Shown in pieces: positions 32,998-44,729 of a stretch of DNA of 64,000 nucleotides. Where the stretch lies: assembly GCA_021495925.1 (NCBI GenBank), contig JAKEKT010000007.1, positions 124,001 through 188,000 on the forward strand. Direction: 5' to 3'. The DNA is from Diplodia intermedia (lineage: Eukaryota > Ascomycota > Dothideomycetes > Botryosphaeriales > Botryosphaeriaceae). The notes under the pieces were generated by a model, which did no database searches, was not told the DNA's origin, and worked only from the letters and a program-made list of their open reading frames with translations. Both the position numbers and the translations under genes were made by a program. How positions within the stretch are numbered: position 1 is the first letter of the stretch; each line of letters opens with the position of its first letter.

Positions 32998-34023
32998 ATG
33001 GTGCTCGGAATAATCACAGCCATAGCCGCCTGCCCCGCCATCGTCGGCACCAACCAAGCAGTCCTCCAAGGCCAACACAAAAGCGCAAAGGAAAAGCACC
33101 GCGGGCTGAAGACCAACCTCGTCGTCACCTGCACCGGCACCTCCAGCGGCTGTCACGAGGTGAACGGCCGCGCCGTGGTGCTCCTCAACAACAAGGTAAA
33201 GCCGCATCTGCGCCTCCATCCCCCAACCACCATCCAGAAAACAGCACCACCACCACCAAAGAAAGAAGAAGAAAAACCACAAGCGAAAGACGCGCCAAAG
33301 GCAAAAGAGACCAAACAAAAACACACGCGGCAGCCCACCCCGCCCAGACCCACTGACTCACACACCCTCCCAAAAAGCTCTACATCAACACGCCCGCCCT
33401 CCTCCAACTCCCCGGCGGCCCCGCCCACCCCTTCGCAGGCTACTACCTCCCGCACCCCTCGCACACATCCGACTGGGGCCGCGCGGGCGAGGGCCTCGTC
33501 TCCACCATCTCGGACGACCCGCCGCAGCTCAACTGGGTCTACGTCGACACCAACACGCACGAGGTCAAGTACGGGCTGCGGACCGACTGCGAGGAGCAGC
33601 TGGTCGGCCCGTGGAGCTGCACGCCCGTCGGCCGGCGCATGACGCTGGAGGGGTGGGAGGGCTTCGTGGCGCTCGAGGAGAAGAGGGGGAGTGGCGTGTG
33701 GGAGGTCGCGTTTGATCGCGATGATGATGGGTTGGTCGAGGTGGGGTGTGGGAGGATGAGGAGGGTGGTGAGTCTTTTTTTCTTTTTTTTTTTTGCTGTC
33801 TCCCGTGTGGGGAGGGGCGTGGGGGGTTGAGGGGCGCGCCGGGCTGACTTTTTTTGGTGGTGTGCAGGAGTGTGAGCTTGAGAGGAGGGAGATGAGGACG
33901 AGGAAGGCGCCGAAGCCGGATGTGGGGCCTGATAGTGAAGAGGAGGAGGAGGAGGAGGAGGAGGAGGAACAGGAACAGGAGGAGGAGGAGGCCGGTGGAG
34001 AAGATGATGGAGGTGGGTCGTGA
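32998..34023 (+). CDS. Conserved fungal protein of unknown function with acidic tail
   Basis: Exons are 32998-33195, 33378-33767 and 33868-34023 (introns 182 and 100 bp), giving 247 residues. The start MVLGIITAIAACPAIVGTNQ, then QGQHKSAKEKHRGLKTNL, is a recognisable conserved ascomycete N-terminus with a hydrophobic first segment. The middle contains LYINTPALLQLPG, HPFAGYYLPHPS, LNWVYVDTNTHEVKYGLR and TLEGWEGFVALEE. The tail is a Glu-rich stretch encoded by GAG repeats in the last exon. All introns are phase 0. The function of this family is not known to me. The acidic tail length may vary between strains. Confidence 0.8.
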
Positions 34024-34624
34024 TTGTGGAGGAGGGAGGAGGGACTACGGCTGGACTTGACGCGAGCCGTCTTAGTCGGAGGATGGACTAGGCTGACCTT
34101 CACTGATGAGTGGAATTGGGCGTAATGCGCCACAGAAACAAACCGACAACGCACCTTGCAGATTTCCGGTGAAATACTCCTGCTCACCCCCGAGCAGCCT
34201 GCCAATTGATCATCGAGGCCTCGACATTTGGTGCGATGGGAGGCAAGGCCGAAGGCTTGGGAGAGAGTAGGGGTGGATCATATGCTGGATAATAGAGGAA
34301 GTCGGAGTTCCAGGTACTTGGTTTTGCTCATAAAAGTGTATGTCGCAGTATAATTTGCTGGATGCCTTAATGCCGTGAGCGTCGGGTAACACGGATGTAG
34401 TTATCATCATGAGGTGATGCGTTGCTGTATTGTGGGGGCATGGACTGCACAGCGCTTCGCTCATGACTCGCATATCATTAGCTCATTTATTCAGAGAAGA
34501 AAAGATAAGAAGTGAATCGTTATCGAGTACTCAAAAGTTAACCCAAACTTCGAAGGGCGAAAAGTGAAACAGACAACGCGCGCGAGCACTCCCAGCCACG
34601 TAAAGGGAGAGCGTGATTCTCCCG
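34024..34624. other. Intergenic, no gene seen
   Basis: 3' side of the conserved gene, then AT-richer DNA leading into pseudogene material. Nothing supported. Confidence 0.5.
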
Positions 34625-35130
34625 TCAAGCCCCAGCCAGTATCCCCTCGCCATTCCAGTCGACCAAGCCATTCTCTCCCCACAGAGCCTGGCCATCTACA
34701 TTTTCTATGATATCGCAGATATGAAAGTGTCCGTTATGCCGCGCATACTCGATCGCCCTCTTCAGCTGTTTGCAATCCTTCCCTCCGGAGGCCGCGCCGG
34801 TGCTGAGGAACATTGCCACCATGTCAAGACGTCCATACTCGCTGGCATCTTCGAGTGCAGTCCTGCTCTGGATAATAGAAGGCTGTGCATTCACGTCGGC
34901 TCCTTTGATCATCAACTCCTGTGCGGCGGCGATGTAGCCACCTATGGTAGCAAGTTGAACGGCTGTGCCGCCACCACACCTTGCTGGTGGAGCATTGACT
35001 TCCTCTCCGTGCTTGAGCAGGAGTTTGAGGATCTCGAGACTTCCAACCTCGCCTGCCGACGGCCGCCGTGCAACGCGTTGGCCCCTCGCCCGTCTTGAAC
35101 TAGCCGCCTCCTCAGTACTTCAAGAACCCT
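34625..35130 (-). pseudogene. Ankyrin-repeat gene fragment with frameshifts
   Basis: The minus strand reads LVQDGRGANALH, then after apparent single-base shifts AGEVGSLEILKLLLKHGEEV, GGGTAVQLATIGGYIAAAQE, MIKGADVNAQPSIIQSRTAL and EYGRLDMVAMFLSTGA, ending VDWNGEGILAGA-stop at 34625. These are ankyrin repeats from the C-terminal part of a larger protein. Two one-base insertions near 35050-35070 break the frame and the upstream part is missing. Confidence 0.65.
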
Positions 35131-35405
35131 GGTAAGTCCGGGAAGATGTCTACTACCAAAAGTATAGCTATTAGCCGGTCGTTGGCTATCTCTAAATTGG
35201 ACTCTCTGACTGTGGATCTCGCGCTGCACCTGTTGAGTTTTCTCCATCCCTTCCAATTGTAATCTCAGTACGCACACCAAGCGCAAACGGAAGATACCTT
35301 GTACAATACGGGTGCCCATTCCCATTTAAAAGCGCTGTTCGAGCCAAGAAAGCTATTCTTCTATCTGAAATTTCATGGGTTTCTTCTGGGTCTCTTTGCC
35401 TACGG

Positions 35406-35981
35406 ATGCCAATACTTCGAGTCGACCGACCATACGGTGCTCCTGCCGAAGACGTCTTCGACAACGAAATTGCGGTGCTCATCGGAACATGCATCAGCGT
35501 CATACTGCGGGCTGCAATCGTGAGAAACCTTTGGCATATGCGGCAAACCTCAACGCTGAAACGGTTGCTTCGAGTCGCGTGAATCTGGGTTTGCAAGGAC
35601 ACAGCTGCGTTCGAGTGGTTCCAGGCTCTCTTCTCTTCACTTGAAACACTGCAAAAAAATGACGGCGATGGCTTCCTCAGGATCCAAATCTACCTCACCC
35701 AACGTGTCGACATCGATCTGGCGAACAACATCGCCATAAACAGCGTGGGAACAGAGGCGAACCCGCTCACTCAACTGAGGAGCCGCACGAACTTCGGCAG
35801 ACCGAACTTTTGGATATTTCCCTGTGATCTCCGAGACGATATCATTAAATTAAAAATAGGGTTTTCCGGAGGCCAGGAAGGTAGCTTAGATACGGACGTG
35901 TGCGGGCCGAACGTCGCAGCGCGGGACGTCAAGAAAGCTTGCAAAGAAGCGACTTGCAAGTTCTGGAAGGAGCGCTCCTAG
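35406..35981 (+). pseudogene. NADPH oxidase (Nox) C-terminal fragment
   Basis: One frame, interrupted by a single TGA at 35580-35582, matches the NAD(P)H-binding end of fungal Nox enzymes. Segments are RPYGAPAEDVFDNEIAVLIG, then TAAFEWFQALFSSLETLQ, FLRIQIYLTQRVDIDLANN, GTEANPLTQLRSRTNFGRPN and VCGPNVAARDVKKACKEAT, ending CKFWKERS-stop. The glycine-rich NADPH motif after IG is degenerate (TCISVI). The heme and FAD domains are absent. This is a relic, not a working oxidase. Confidence 0.8.
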
Positions 35982-36290
35982 AGAAGGCTCCTTATGGGTA
36001 TGTGCAATAAGGGGACGGTAATCAAAACATTCTCTTGAGGTATTTTCAACCGTCGCACCTGTATGGGACTTCCATGCACAGCACACTTCATCAGTGTTAA
36101 TAGAAAGCCTTAGCTGTTTTGAACATCCCATACGCACCCAGCGCATGATTCCTCATTCTGGTACCCGGTTCGTGGATTGCCGTGGCTTTGGCCTTTGAAC
36201 TGGCATCGCGACCGTGGTCGGTGTGGACCCGGGGAAACAGATACTGATTGTTTCCATCGGTGAAGTCCACCCGGCAACTTCCCTGTCCCG
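35982..36290. other. Intergenic, no gene seen
   Basis: Between the Nox fragment and the degenerate inverted-repeat element. Only short ORFs. Confidence 0.4.
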
Positions 36291-36384
36291 GGACTCTTTC
36301 GGAAGTTCAAACTTTTACACTGTGGAACACGTCGTGCTGCACCAATGTTATGATCAAGGTTAAAACGTCTGAGCCGCGGTGTCC
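36291..36384. mobile_element. Degenerate third copy of the 106-bp inverted-repeat element
   Basis: GGACTC ... AAGTTCAAACTT ... TGTGGAACAC ... AAACGTCTG ... CCGCGGTGTCC aligns in order with copy 1, with short deletions. The match is clearly weaker than that between copies 1 and 2. Confidence 0.4.
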
Positions 36385-36579
36385 AAGAACAATACAGGTG
36401 TTTCATTCGAGGGGGAAACGTGTCTGCGCTCACTGAATGGGTAAACATACATCTTCTACGTGGGAATCTACTCTACCACCTCATTTTGAGGCTCATGTAA
36501 TCATGCTGCATTTGTACTTGACCTCAAGAGCACTCCCTCAACCTCCGTCCACGTCCGCCCTCATGCCGGCACCCGGAAG

Positions 36580-36871
36580 CTAAATCTGCGGGCATGTGCT
36601 GCAGGAAATATGCCCGCAGTTCGTGCACTGATTTGTATAGGCGCCCTGGTTCTCGGCCCAGCACTTGCAGCACGCCTGCATGGATAGTCAGCGAATGAAA
36701 TCAAAGGAGACATTCCACAAACCGGGGTGGACATTATCCACTTACCCACGAGCCGGTAGGATACGCGTCAACCTGCATGCTGGATATTGCACCGCCGACG
36801 GTACCGTGTCTGTGCGTACAGCTGTAGCTTGGTGCGATGCGCTGCAATGTTGATTTTGTGGTGGGACCCAT
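36580..36871 (-). CDS. Small cysteine-rich (zinc-binding) protein of unknown function
   Basis: Exons are 36871-36746 and 36675-36580 (intron 70 bp, GTAAGT...TGCAG), giving 73 residues. The N-terminal part (MGPTTKSTLQRIAPSYSCTH) is unremarkable. The second exon is compact: ACCKCWAENQGAYTNQCTNC, then GHISCSTCPQI. Cysteines come as CxxC-x12-CxxC with a further CxxC, a zinc-ribbon or RanBP2-like arrangement, and the residue before the intron is Trp, as in W-x-C-type fingers. Small fungal proteins with this pattern are common and uncharacterised. It sits alone in a pseudogene-rich interval, so expression is uncertain. Confidence 0.55.
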
Positions 36872-37822
36872 GGCGGTGTTGTGGTGAGGGAGTAGTCCTT
36901 CCCCGTTCGTCTGCCCGAGGGGATGAATGCCAGTGATGTTCGAGGCAGTTTCCTTCTGCCTTTGTCTTGCTCGTAGCAGCCTTTTCTCAGCGGACTTGGC
37001 GCGGCTGAGTTAAAAGTGCTGTTTTGCGTGCTCGACTCGTGCCCGATTAGGCTTTGGTATTGCTGACAGCCTAATCGACGTTCGGAGTGCAGGCCGGTTG
37101 CGCAGGTCTCTTTACGTGAGACGATGGGTCTTGTATGTTCTTGGGTGGGCTGTGAAACGCAAGATTACTGGCGAGAGGAGACAAATCGAAGCCTGGAAGT
37201 ATGTATCGATGAGGTTTGGTGGAAGGTTGCTGCAAAATACCCGGCGTTTCATCGTGCTGCTTGTTAAATAAGTCTTCACGTTGTTCGGCACAGACCAATT
37301 CGTGATACCGCGTAGGGTGACGACTGTTGGAACTAGCACGATAGTGATTTCAGGGCGTGTCAGAGGCGCCGTGGCCTCTCCGGACGGTTTCGGGCTCGGC
37401 TTCCGTATCGACGTGCACATGATTGGATTCCCGAGGAGCGCGGCAACTGGCAATGCTGGAGTAGGCCAGCGAAACGAGTCTCCTGAAGTGCTCGGTGGGG
37501 AGTTCCAGGCCAATGAGAAACGGCGTGCGTGTGATACAGGGTCCAGAGTTGTAGGGCTTCACGTCCAATTTCCAACCACGGCGGAACCCCTGCAAAGCGC
37601 ATGGTGAGACACGAGCCGGCCAATCACGTCCGTGCTCGCCCTGGAGCGCGATAGTCCTATCACTGGCTGGTCGGCACTTCGGTGATAGCCTTACATCGGG
37701 CCACGCAACTCTGTCGACTCTTTCATTTCCGTAGCTTCTGAGTCTTTCGTAGATGTCGCGTCAGCTCCAACCATCTTCGATGCTTCTTGCCATCCGGCCA
37801 CGTATCACTTGCCCATACCACT
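36872..37822. other. Intergenic, no gene supported
   Basis: Overlapping ORFs on both strands at 37112-37623 have no motifs. The right end is the 3' region of the SDR gene. Confidence 0.45.
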
Positions 37823-39059
37823 TCACAGCTTCGACGACAGGTCGAATTTCTCCTTGACCAAGTCCTCGCTCAGGCTCCAAAGCCTGTCGGCAATGTCGGG
37901 ATCCGTCGCGTACGGAGGCGGTTCGTAGAACTGACAGTCCGAAAGAAAACTGCCCGACGGTTCTGCTACTGCATCAGCCCATCATCATTACCGACGACAA
38001 GGAACTCACCGTTAAGAGCAGGGTCAAAAGCCGCAACGATGACCGTCGACGCTCCCTCATCGGGACTCTTCCAATCCTTCGCCGTGCCCGCAATCGCCGC
38101 GTAGCCCTCCTCGTTCAGATCCCTGCTCAGATTCGTCCAAATGCCTATATATCGAACATGTCAGCTATAGCCTCACTCTCCGCCGAGAGATATGAGCAAG
38201 CCGAAACGGGGAACAGAGATGTACTCACTCCCCGGATGCAACCCGTAGGCCACCACCCCCCTACTCTTCAACCGCTGCGTCAGCGCCACCGCAAACAGCA
38301 CATTCGCCGTCTTGCTCTGCCCATACGCTGTGAAGCCACGATACCCGTCGACCTCGCTCACAAACTGCCTCGGCAGCTTATCGTCCGGGGGCCCGCGCTC
38401 CTCGGGCGGCACCTCCTTGCCCTCGACATTGTAGTCGTGGAAGCGCACGGGCGACAGCCTTAGCCCCAAGCTCGACACATTGACGACCCGCGGCGACGCC
38501 CTCACCACCGCCCCCTCACCCTCACCCGCCTTCGCCTGATCCGCCGCCGCAACAAGCATCCCCGCCAGCAGATTCGTCAGCAGAAACGGACCGACGTGGT
38601 TCGTCGCGAACTGGGCCTCGACGCCCTCGGGCGAGGTGCGGCGGGCGCGCGTGACGACGCCGGCGTTGTTGACGAGCACGTCGAGGCGGGGCGCGAGGCG
38701 GCGGACGGCGGCGGCGGCGCGCCGCACCGACGCCTGCGAGAGCAGGTCGAGCGGCACCGTCGCGACCGCCGTCGCCGGCCGCACCGACCGGATCTCGCCC
38801 GCCACGTAGTCGAGGTTGGCCGGCGTGCGCGACGCCAGGATCAGCAGCGCCGGCCCCTGCGCGGCGATGGCGAGGGCGGCGGCTTCGCCGAGGGAGTTGC
38901 GGGTTAGGCCGGTTATGAGGACTGTGGTTGGGGTTGGTGTTAGTGGGGAGTGGTGGGAGGGAGGGCGGACGGACCGTAGCGGTCTTTGATTTGGTTGCTG
39001 AAGGCTGTGGCGGCCTCGGTGGCCTTGGTCCTGGTGCCCCATTCTGGATGGGACGTCAT
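37823..39059 (-). CDS. Short-chain dehydrogenase/reductase
   Basis: Exons are 39059-38975, 38921-38229, 38144-38010 and 37962-37823 (introns 53, 84 and 47 bp), giving 350 residues. SDR motifs in order are YVLITGLTRNSLGEAAALAI (cofactor-binding loop), LDVLVNNAGVV, RVVNVSSLGLRL and the catalytic YGQSK in GFTAYGQSKTANVLFA. The C-terminal part (SIWTNLSRDL, GSFLSDCQFYEPPP, RLWSLSEDLVKEKF) matches fungal retinol-dehydrogenase-like SDRs. The glycine loop is unusual: TGLTRNSLGE replaces TGxxxGxG. The enzyme would oxidise an alcohol or reduce a carbonyl using NAD(P)(H). It is divergent from the FAD monooxygenase at 39799, sharing a promoter region of about 740 bp, which suggests co-regulation. Confidence 0.9.
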
Positions 39060-39798
39060 TGTGGGAGGGTTGCTTCACTGTTTTGGTGGAGAAGAGGCGA
39101 TGGCGCGCGCGCAGTGCAATGGCGGAGAGGGCTAGATGAGCCGACTCTCTTATGGCCGGGCGGTGCTCTGACCGTTGCAGACCCGCGACTGGGATGACGG
39201 CGGCCGGAAGTTTATCGCGTGAAGAGCTACAGGACCACGCAGTCCGATCACGAAACTTTGTTGCGACAGCCCGCGGTCCAGAAGGAGGAGATCATTCCCA
39301 TAACCTTAATATCCCGGTAGGCCTCGCCCCCACATGTTTTTCGGAGATATATGATATGTCAGATGATGCTGCGTGAAGACTGTCGGCCGAAGATAACAGC
39401 CTGATGAACCACCTTCTTCCACAACACCATCACGCAGTCAGCAGACGAGACTGAGATACAGCCACGGCGTCGGCACCATGAAACCGAAGACAAGGTCGGC
39501 CGCAGAAGTAGGAGGGCTGCGACGGCCTGAGGCGGCAGTGCGGGGTTTGTGGCGGCAGGTGGGGTACGTCTCGGACGAGTGTACCCCAGAATTGTGTTAT
39601 CACACCCACCCCCTTGCATTAGCGTCGAGACGTCATACCGGCACTTGTCTGCCTGATCCAGAGCCGGATGTACGAAGCCGGGGCCGTGACAATATAGGAG
39701 AATGGTTGGTCCTCATGCAGCCTGGAAGAGATGCTCGCAGCAGCAGGTGTCTCGCACCCGTCGTGCTTCTCCAGAGTTAATCTACAAACCCACAAACC
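39060..39798. other. Shared divergent promoter of SDR and FAD monooxygenase
   Basis: About 740 bp without a supported gene, between head-to-head starts at 39059 (minus) and 39799 (plus). Confidence 0.5.
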
Positions 39799-41353
39799 AT
39801 GGCCAACGGCACGCAAGGAAACCACCCAAACACCGGGATAGACGTTATCGTCGTGGGAGCAGGTGCGCAATATCAGCCCATATCCACGTCATGCCGCAGA
39901 ACAAAGCCCCGAAGAAAGACCAAACCACGAACCTGACTCTCCCCAGGCTTCGGCGGCCTCACCGCGGCCATCGAATGCCACCGCCAAGGCCACAACGTCC
40001 AGATCTACGAGTCGTTCCCGGCGCTCAAATCGCTCGGCGACATCATCTCCTTCGGGCCCAACGCGGGCCGTATCTTCTACCGATGGGGCACCACCACGAG
40101 AGAAGGCGAGGCGAACATTGCGGACCGCATGCGCCCCATCAGCATCGACCTCGCCGACCACGGCTTCCGCATCCACAAGTACACGGGCGAGCACATCATC
40201 ACCCAGCGCGCCCCGCCGCGCGCCAAGGAGAGCCCGGTTTTCAACGGACACCGCGGCGAACTGCATACGGTGGTGTTTGAGTACGCGCGGGACGAGCTGG
40301 GCATCCCGATCCACCTGGGGCAGCGGATCGTCGAGTATTTCGAGGAGGGCGACAAGGCCGGGATAGTGCTGCAGGGCGGGGAGAAGGTGCGTCCTTTAAC
40401 CCTCTTTTTTCCTTTCTCCTTCTCCCTCACGAGATAAAGAACCCTTCCATCGAATCTCTCGATCAAGGCGCGTCACAGGCAGGCGTCCGATTGATCAGAC
40501 CGAAGCCACCACCGTCTCGCTAACACCCACCACACAACAGGCCACCGCCGACGTCGTCCTCGGCGCCGACGGCGTGCGCTCCAAAGCGCGCGAGCTCGTC
40601 CTCGGCCACGCCGACGCGCCCAAGAGCAGCGGCTACGCCGTCTGGCGCGCGTGGTTCGCCGCGACCGCGATGGCGGCGGACCCGCGCACGGCGCACTTTT
40701 GCGCGCACGGCGACACGTTCAACGGCTGGATCGGGCCGGACGTGCACTTCCTGTTCAGCACCATCAAGGGCGGGCGCGACTGCTGCTGGGTGCTGACGCA
40801 CAAGGACGACGCCGACATCGAGGAGTCGTGGTCGCTCCCCGGGCGCTTGGAGGACGTGTACGAAGTGCTGGAGGGCTGGGATCCCATCTGCAAGGCCATC
40901 GTCGAGAAGACGCCGAGCTTGGTCGATTGGAAGCTGGTGTATCGCGATCCGCTGCCGACGTGGATCGGTGGCGGCGGCAGGATTGCCCTGCTGGGCGACT
41001 CGGCGCATCCGTTTTTGCCGACGAGCGCGCAGGGCGCGACGCAGGCGATGGAGGATGGCGTGACGGTTGCTGTCGCGTTGAGGAGGGCGGGCAAGGCGAA
41101 TGTGCCGCTGGCCGTCAGGGCGTATCAGGAGATCAGGTACGAGAGGGTCAAGGCGGTGCAGAAGACGGGCGAGACGACGAGGGATATGTGGCACAAGACG
41201 GATTGGGATAAGGTAAAGGAGGATCCGACGAGCATTCAGCTGCCTCGTGAGGATTGGATCTTCGAGTTTGATGCAGAGAAGCATGCGGAAGAGGTTTTTG
41301 ATGAGGTTGCACGGAAGTTGAGCGGATCTGTCGAGGCGAGACCATCCCTTTAG
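39799..41353 (+). CDS. FAD-dependent monooxygenase (salicylate hydroxylase-like)
   Basis: Exons are 39799-39862, 39947-40386 and 40541-41353 (introns 84 and 154 bp), giving 438 residues. The FAD-binding fingerprint DVIVVGAGFGGLTAAIECHR spans the first intron. The DG motif reads VLGADGVRSKAREL, and the second FAD motif RIALLGDSAHPFLPTSAQGA is intact. These define group A flavoprotein hydroxylases, which insert one oxygen into aromatic or related substrates using NAD(P)H. The substrate cannot be read from the sequence. Neighbours are an SDR (divergent), a sugar-porter transporter (convergent) and a P450, an arrangement seen in catabolic and secondary-metabolite clusters. Confidence 0.92.
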
Positions 41354-41710
41354 TGTGCAGCACGGTTAGATCAACATTACATCTCTTTCGGTCGCGGTAT
41401 TCTACTTGAGTCATGACCCTTGCCCGTGTGCTCTCCCTTCTCAATTCCGGATGTTGCTATATGAGGAGATTGGTTCTTGCATTTCGTGGAAGACGACACT
41501 TTCAAGAAAGTTCTCCACCCTTTGATAATACGGCAGATCTTACGCTCACCGTGTCTTCTGAAGCAAATTGAAGCTCAACATTACAAGCGTCTATTGATGC
41601 ATAATAGGAAACGACTTCAATTTCCTTTTTGTACATATACTGCCTCAATCTCAGCGGTAATATCTCGACTGCGCTGTACCTCGAAAACTTCCGATGCGAA
41701 GGCGGACGCC
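41354..41710. other. Intergenic between convergent genes, no gene seen
   Basis: 3' regions of the monooxygenase and the MFS transporter. Confidence 0.45.
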
Positions 41711-43691
41711 TTATTTGGCGCTAGCGGATGCCTCCGCCGTAGCCTTCTCATTCGAGAAGATATCCTCGATCCTCTCAACCGACGTCTTACTCCCAGCCTT
41801 ACTCCCACCGTGGTGCTCGTGAACCCGGCCTGTGCATACATACTTCCTGAACTTGCGCGCTGGGAGGCGCATCTCGAACTGCGGCGTAGACTCAGTAAAA
41901 GCTCACGGACACCCGGGATCGGGTCACTCACCATCTCGTCAATCTCCTCGAGTGTGCGGTTCTTGACTTCGGGCAAGTAAAAGTAGACCCACACTACGGT
42001 GAGGAAGCAGGAAGGCGCCCAGATGTAGCCGTACTTCGGTCCCCAGCCGAGGCTATCCGGATTAATGAAGTAGGGAGCAGTGAAGGTAGCCAGCCACTGG
42101 AGCTGTTAGCAACTTAGTGTGACCGAAAGTTCTGGTGCCGTCCACTTACAGCCCCGAGGAAGCCGACAGACGTGGCAATACCAAAAGTATAAGAGCGCAG
42201 TCTCTGCGAGGGAATTTCTCCGCCCGAGAGCCAAGCGTAGGTAGCAACCATACCCTGTATTTATCAGAACTGCGCTTTGAGAAGCTTGGAGCAAGGACGC
42301 CCTTACATTATACCCGACGATGTAGACGACCGAGAGCCCCACGATGGCCTTTCCAGTCGAAACAGTCCCCGGCTGAACGGTGTATATCACAGCTATGATA
42401 AGTTGCGTCACGCCGCCTAGTCTCTGTTAGCTCTTCTCCGTGCTCGTTCAGAATCAAAGGGAACTTACACAGGAACATCCCGACCATCAAGAAGTTGCGC
42501 CTACGCCCAAACTTCGAGATGACAAAAGTGTTGACGACGATGGCAACAACACCCACACCGGTCAAGATGCAGGAGTTGCGGAACGCATCGCCAATGTGCG
42601 CCATCTCAAAGAAGTACGTGCCGTACGCTGGCCAGCCACGCAGTCAGCTCCGCGTCTCCCGAACAGGGGAAAAATTCCAGACCACCCACCGATCATATAC
42701 ATGGCGCCCGACGCCGCCTGGGTCGAAATCGCACACACGGCAATCACCGTCCTCCTGCGATCCACCGGGTTCCGCCACAAATCGTGTATAGCCGTGCCGG
42801 TCGCCAGCATCTCCTCGGTGCGAATCGCCTCCTCGATCTCCGCAATCTCCCTATCCGCCGCGGCCGCATCCGGGCGCAGCCACAGCAGGCTCTTATACGC
42901 GTCCCCGCGGCGGCCGTGCTGCAGCAGCCAGCGCGGGCTCTCGGGGATGGCGAACAGGCCGGCGCACATGAGGGCGGGCAGGACGTAGATGAGGGCGAGC
43001 GGGATCATGTAGGCGGCGCGGCCGGCGAGCGGCGCGGTGAAGTTGTCGACGACGGTGCCGACGAGCGAGCCGACCGACGTCCACCACTGGAAGACGGCCA
43101 GCGTCACGCCGCGGTACCGCGCCGGCGCGCTCTCCTGCAGGTACAGCTGCGAGAAGGTCATGAAGACGCCGTTGGCCAGCCCCAGGATGAACCGCCCCGC
43201 GTACAGCCCCCCGATCGACGTCGTCGTCATCATCACGATGTTGGCGCAGATGCAGGTTATGCATGCGATCCAGATGGCCATCTTGCGCCCCATGATGGTC
43301 GCGACGGGGCCTGTTTGTGTACGCGGGTTAGTGGTTGGGCTGACGGGCGGCGAGATGCGGTTTCTGTTTTTCTTGCTTACCGGCTGTGGAAGAGCTGATG
43401 AAAGCTCCCAGTGTCATGAGTGACGAGATTAGCTGTTGTCGACCCGTTGATATGTTGTAGCCCATTGGTACGGTTGGGTCTTTGTGGCCGAAGACCTGCC
43501 TTCGTGTCAGAGAGCGGAACTTGTGCTTCGGAAGATGGGTTTTTTGTTACCGCGAGGAAACCTGGCATGGCTTGCAGTCCACCGATGAGCCCGAAGTCGA
43601 GGCCGTACTGGAAGGGGCACATGGTTATCAGGAAGCATGCGAGGAACATCTTCCAGTGTGCCCAGAGGCTCTCGTCCTTGGGGCTCGCCAT
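41711..43691 (-). CDS. MFS transporter, sugar porter family
   Basis: Eight exons: 43691-43551, 43495-43381, 43310-42690, 42627-42469, 42416-42307, 42254-42150, 42102-41932 and 41878-41711, giving 529 residues, the usual size. Family signatures are GPVATIMGRKMAIWIACI (cytosolic GRK loop), YAGRFILGLANGVF, YLQESAPARYRG, PESPRWLLQHGR and KFGRRRNFLMVGM. Near the end come WLSGGEIPSQRLRSYTFG and YLPEVKNRTLEEIDEM. Twelve membrane segments are expected in the plasma membrane. It resembles alpha-glucoside/maltose-type fungal permeases, but the substrate is not assigned. It lies tail to tail with the monooxygenase and head to head with the P450 at 44730. Confidence 0.92.
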
Positions 43692-44729
43692 CGTGACGGC
43701 TGGGGGGCGGCAGTGATCGAGGGTACGGTAGAGTGATGGGAATCACGGTGTTGATAAGGGAAAGTGATGAGGCTCCACTCTACCTGAGGGAACTACCATG
43801 AGCAAGACAGAACCAAATAAGGATTGAGCCCTGTTGCTTGCCACGGCTCCCCTACGTCCCAAGCCTATTTTGCGGGGGATCTGGGGTAATGCTCCCCGGC
43901 AGGGATACAGTGGGGCGCTATGAGCTCACCTGCTGCAACTACTCCATTGTGGCAAGGCAATAGACGCCCAAGGCCCAGGTGATCACAGTCAATAGCAACG
44001 GAACGGCAGGATGTGGCCTGTTGTCGGCAGGGGAGCAAGTCAACTCGGCATTGCTTTTGGAAACACGGCAGTCGATCCGTTCCAGGTTATGCAACGTGAG
44101 TGTGACACACAAAGTATGATAAGCATGCTAGATAGGACAGTAAAGTTGTCTCTCTTGCCTCTTCTGTCGGGTATGACGAGTAGTGGCTGCGTTACCCTGT
44201 TCCAGTGGCGAAGTTCTCATTGTTTACCCCACAACATGGCCATACAAACTGCTGGCATTACCAGAAGCATTATACATGACCCAATATCGGGCGTTCAAGC
44301 GCCATGTTTCACATCCTTGTCACTGTTTTTCCAAGGCAACAAGAAGCGACGGTAGGCAGACAGTACCCCCTGCAGGCTTCCCCGCAAACTCTTGACCAGA
44401 CTGAGCATGGCGTCCGACACCCCACACTTTACCCGGCTGCGAGCCAAGCCGTGGGGATATGCGGACGGGTGGGGTCCCCGGCGTGTCCCGTCGCACCGCT
44501 TACAAAACACCCTCAACTGCCGTCGGCAGTTTGTATCCGGAAGACAACCGAAGGGACGCCCAGTCGCTTTATGTAGGGCGCCACCAGCTCGCGCAGACGC
44601 GCATGTGAGAGCTGCCATACCTCAAGCTGCTCTAGCTGCTTTCCAGGCAAAGGGTCAAGTCGCTTCGGTTGCAGCCCTCGCTCAGCTCGGTTTTCAAAGC
44701 ACACAGAGCAAGCAAAGGAGGGAGGAAGC
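43692..44729. other. Divergent promoter of MFS transporter and P450, no gene seen
   Basis: About 1 kb with no supported ORF, between the starts at 43691 (minus) and 44730 (plus). Confidence 0.5.

Noticed and set aside
37112..37623. Overlapping plus and minus ORFs of 80-130 codons
   Set aside because: Both strands are open, with no motif or splice-consistent extension on either. Left as intergenic.
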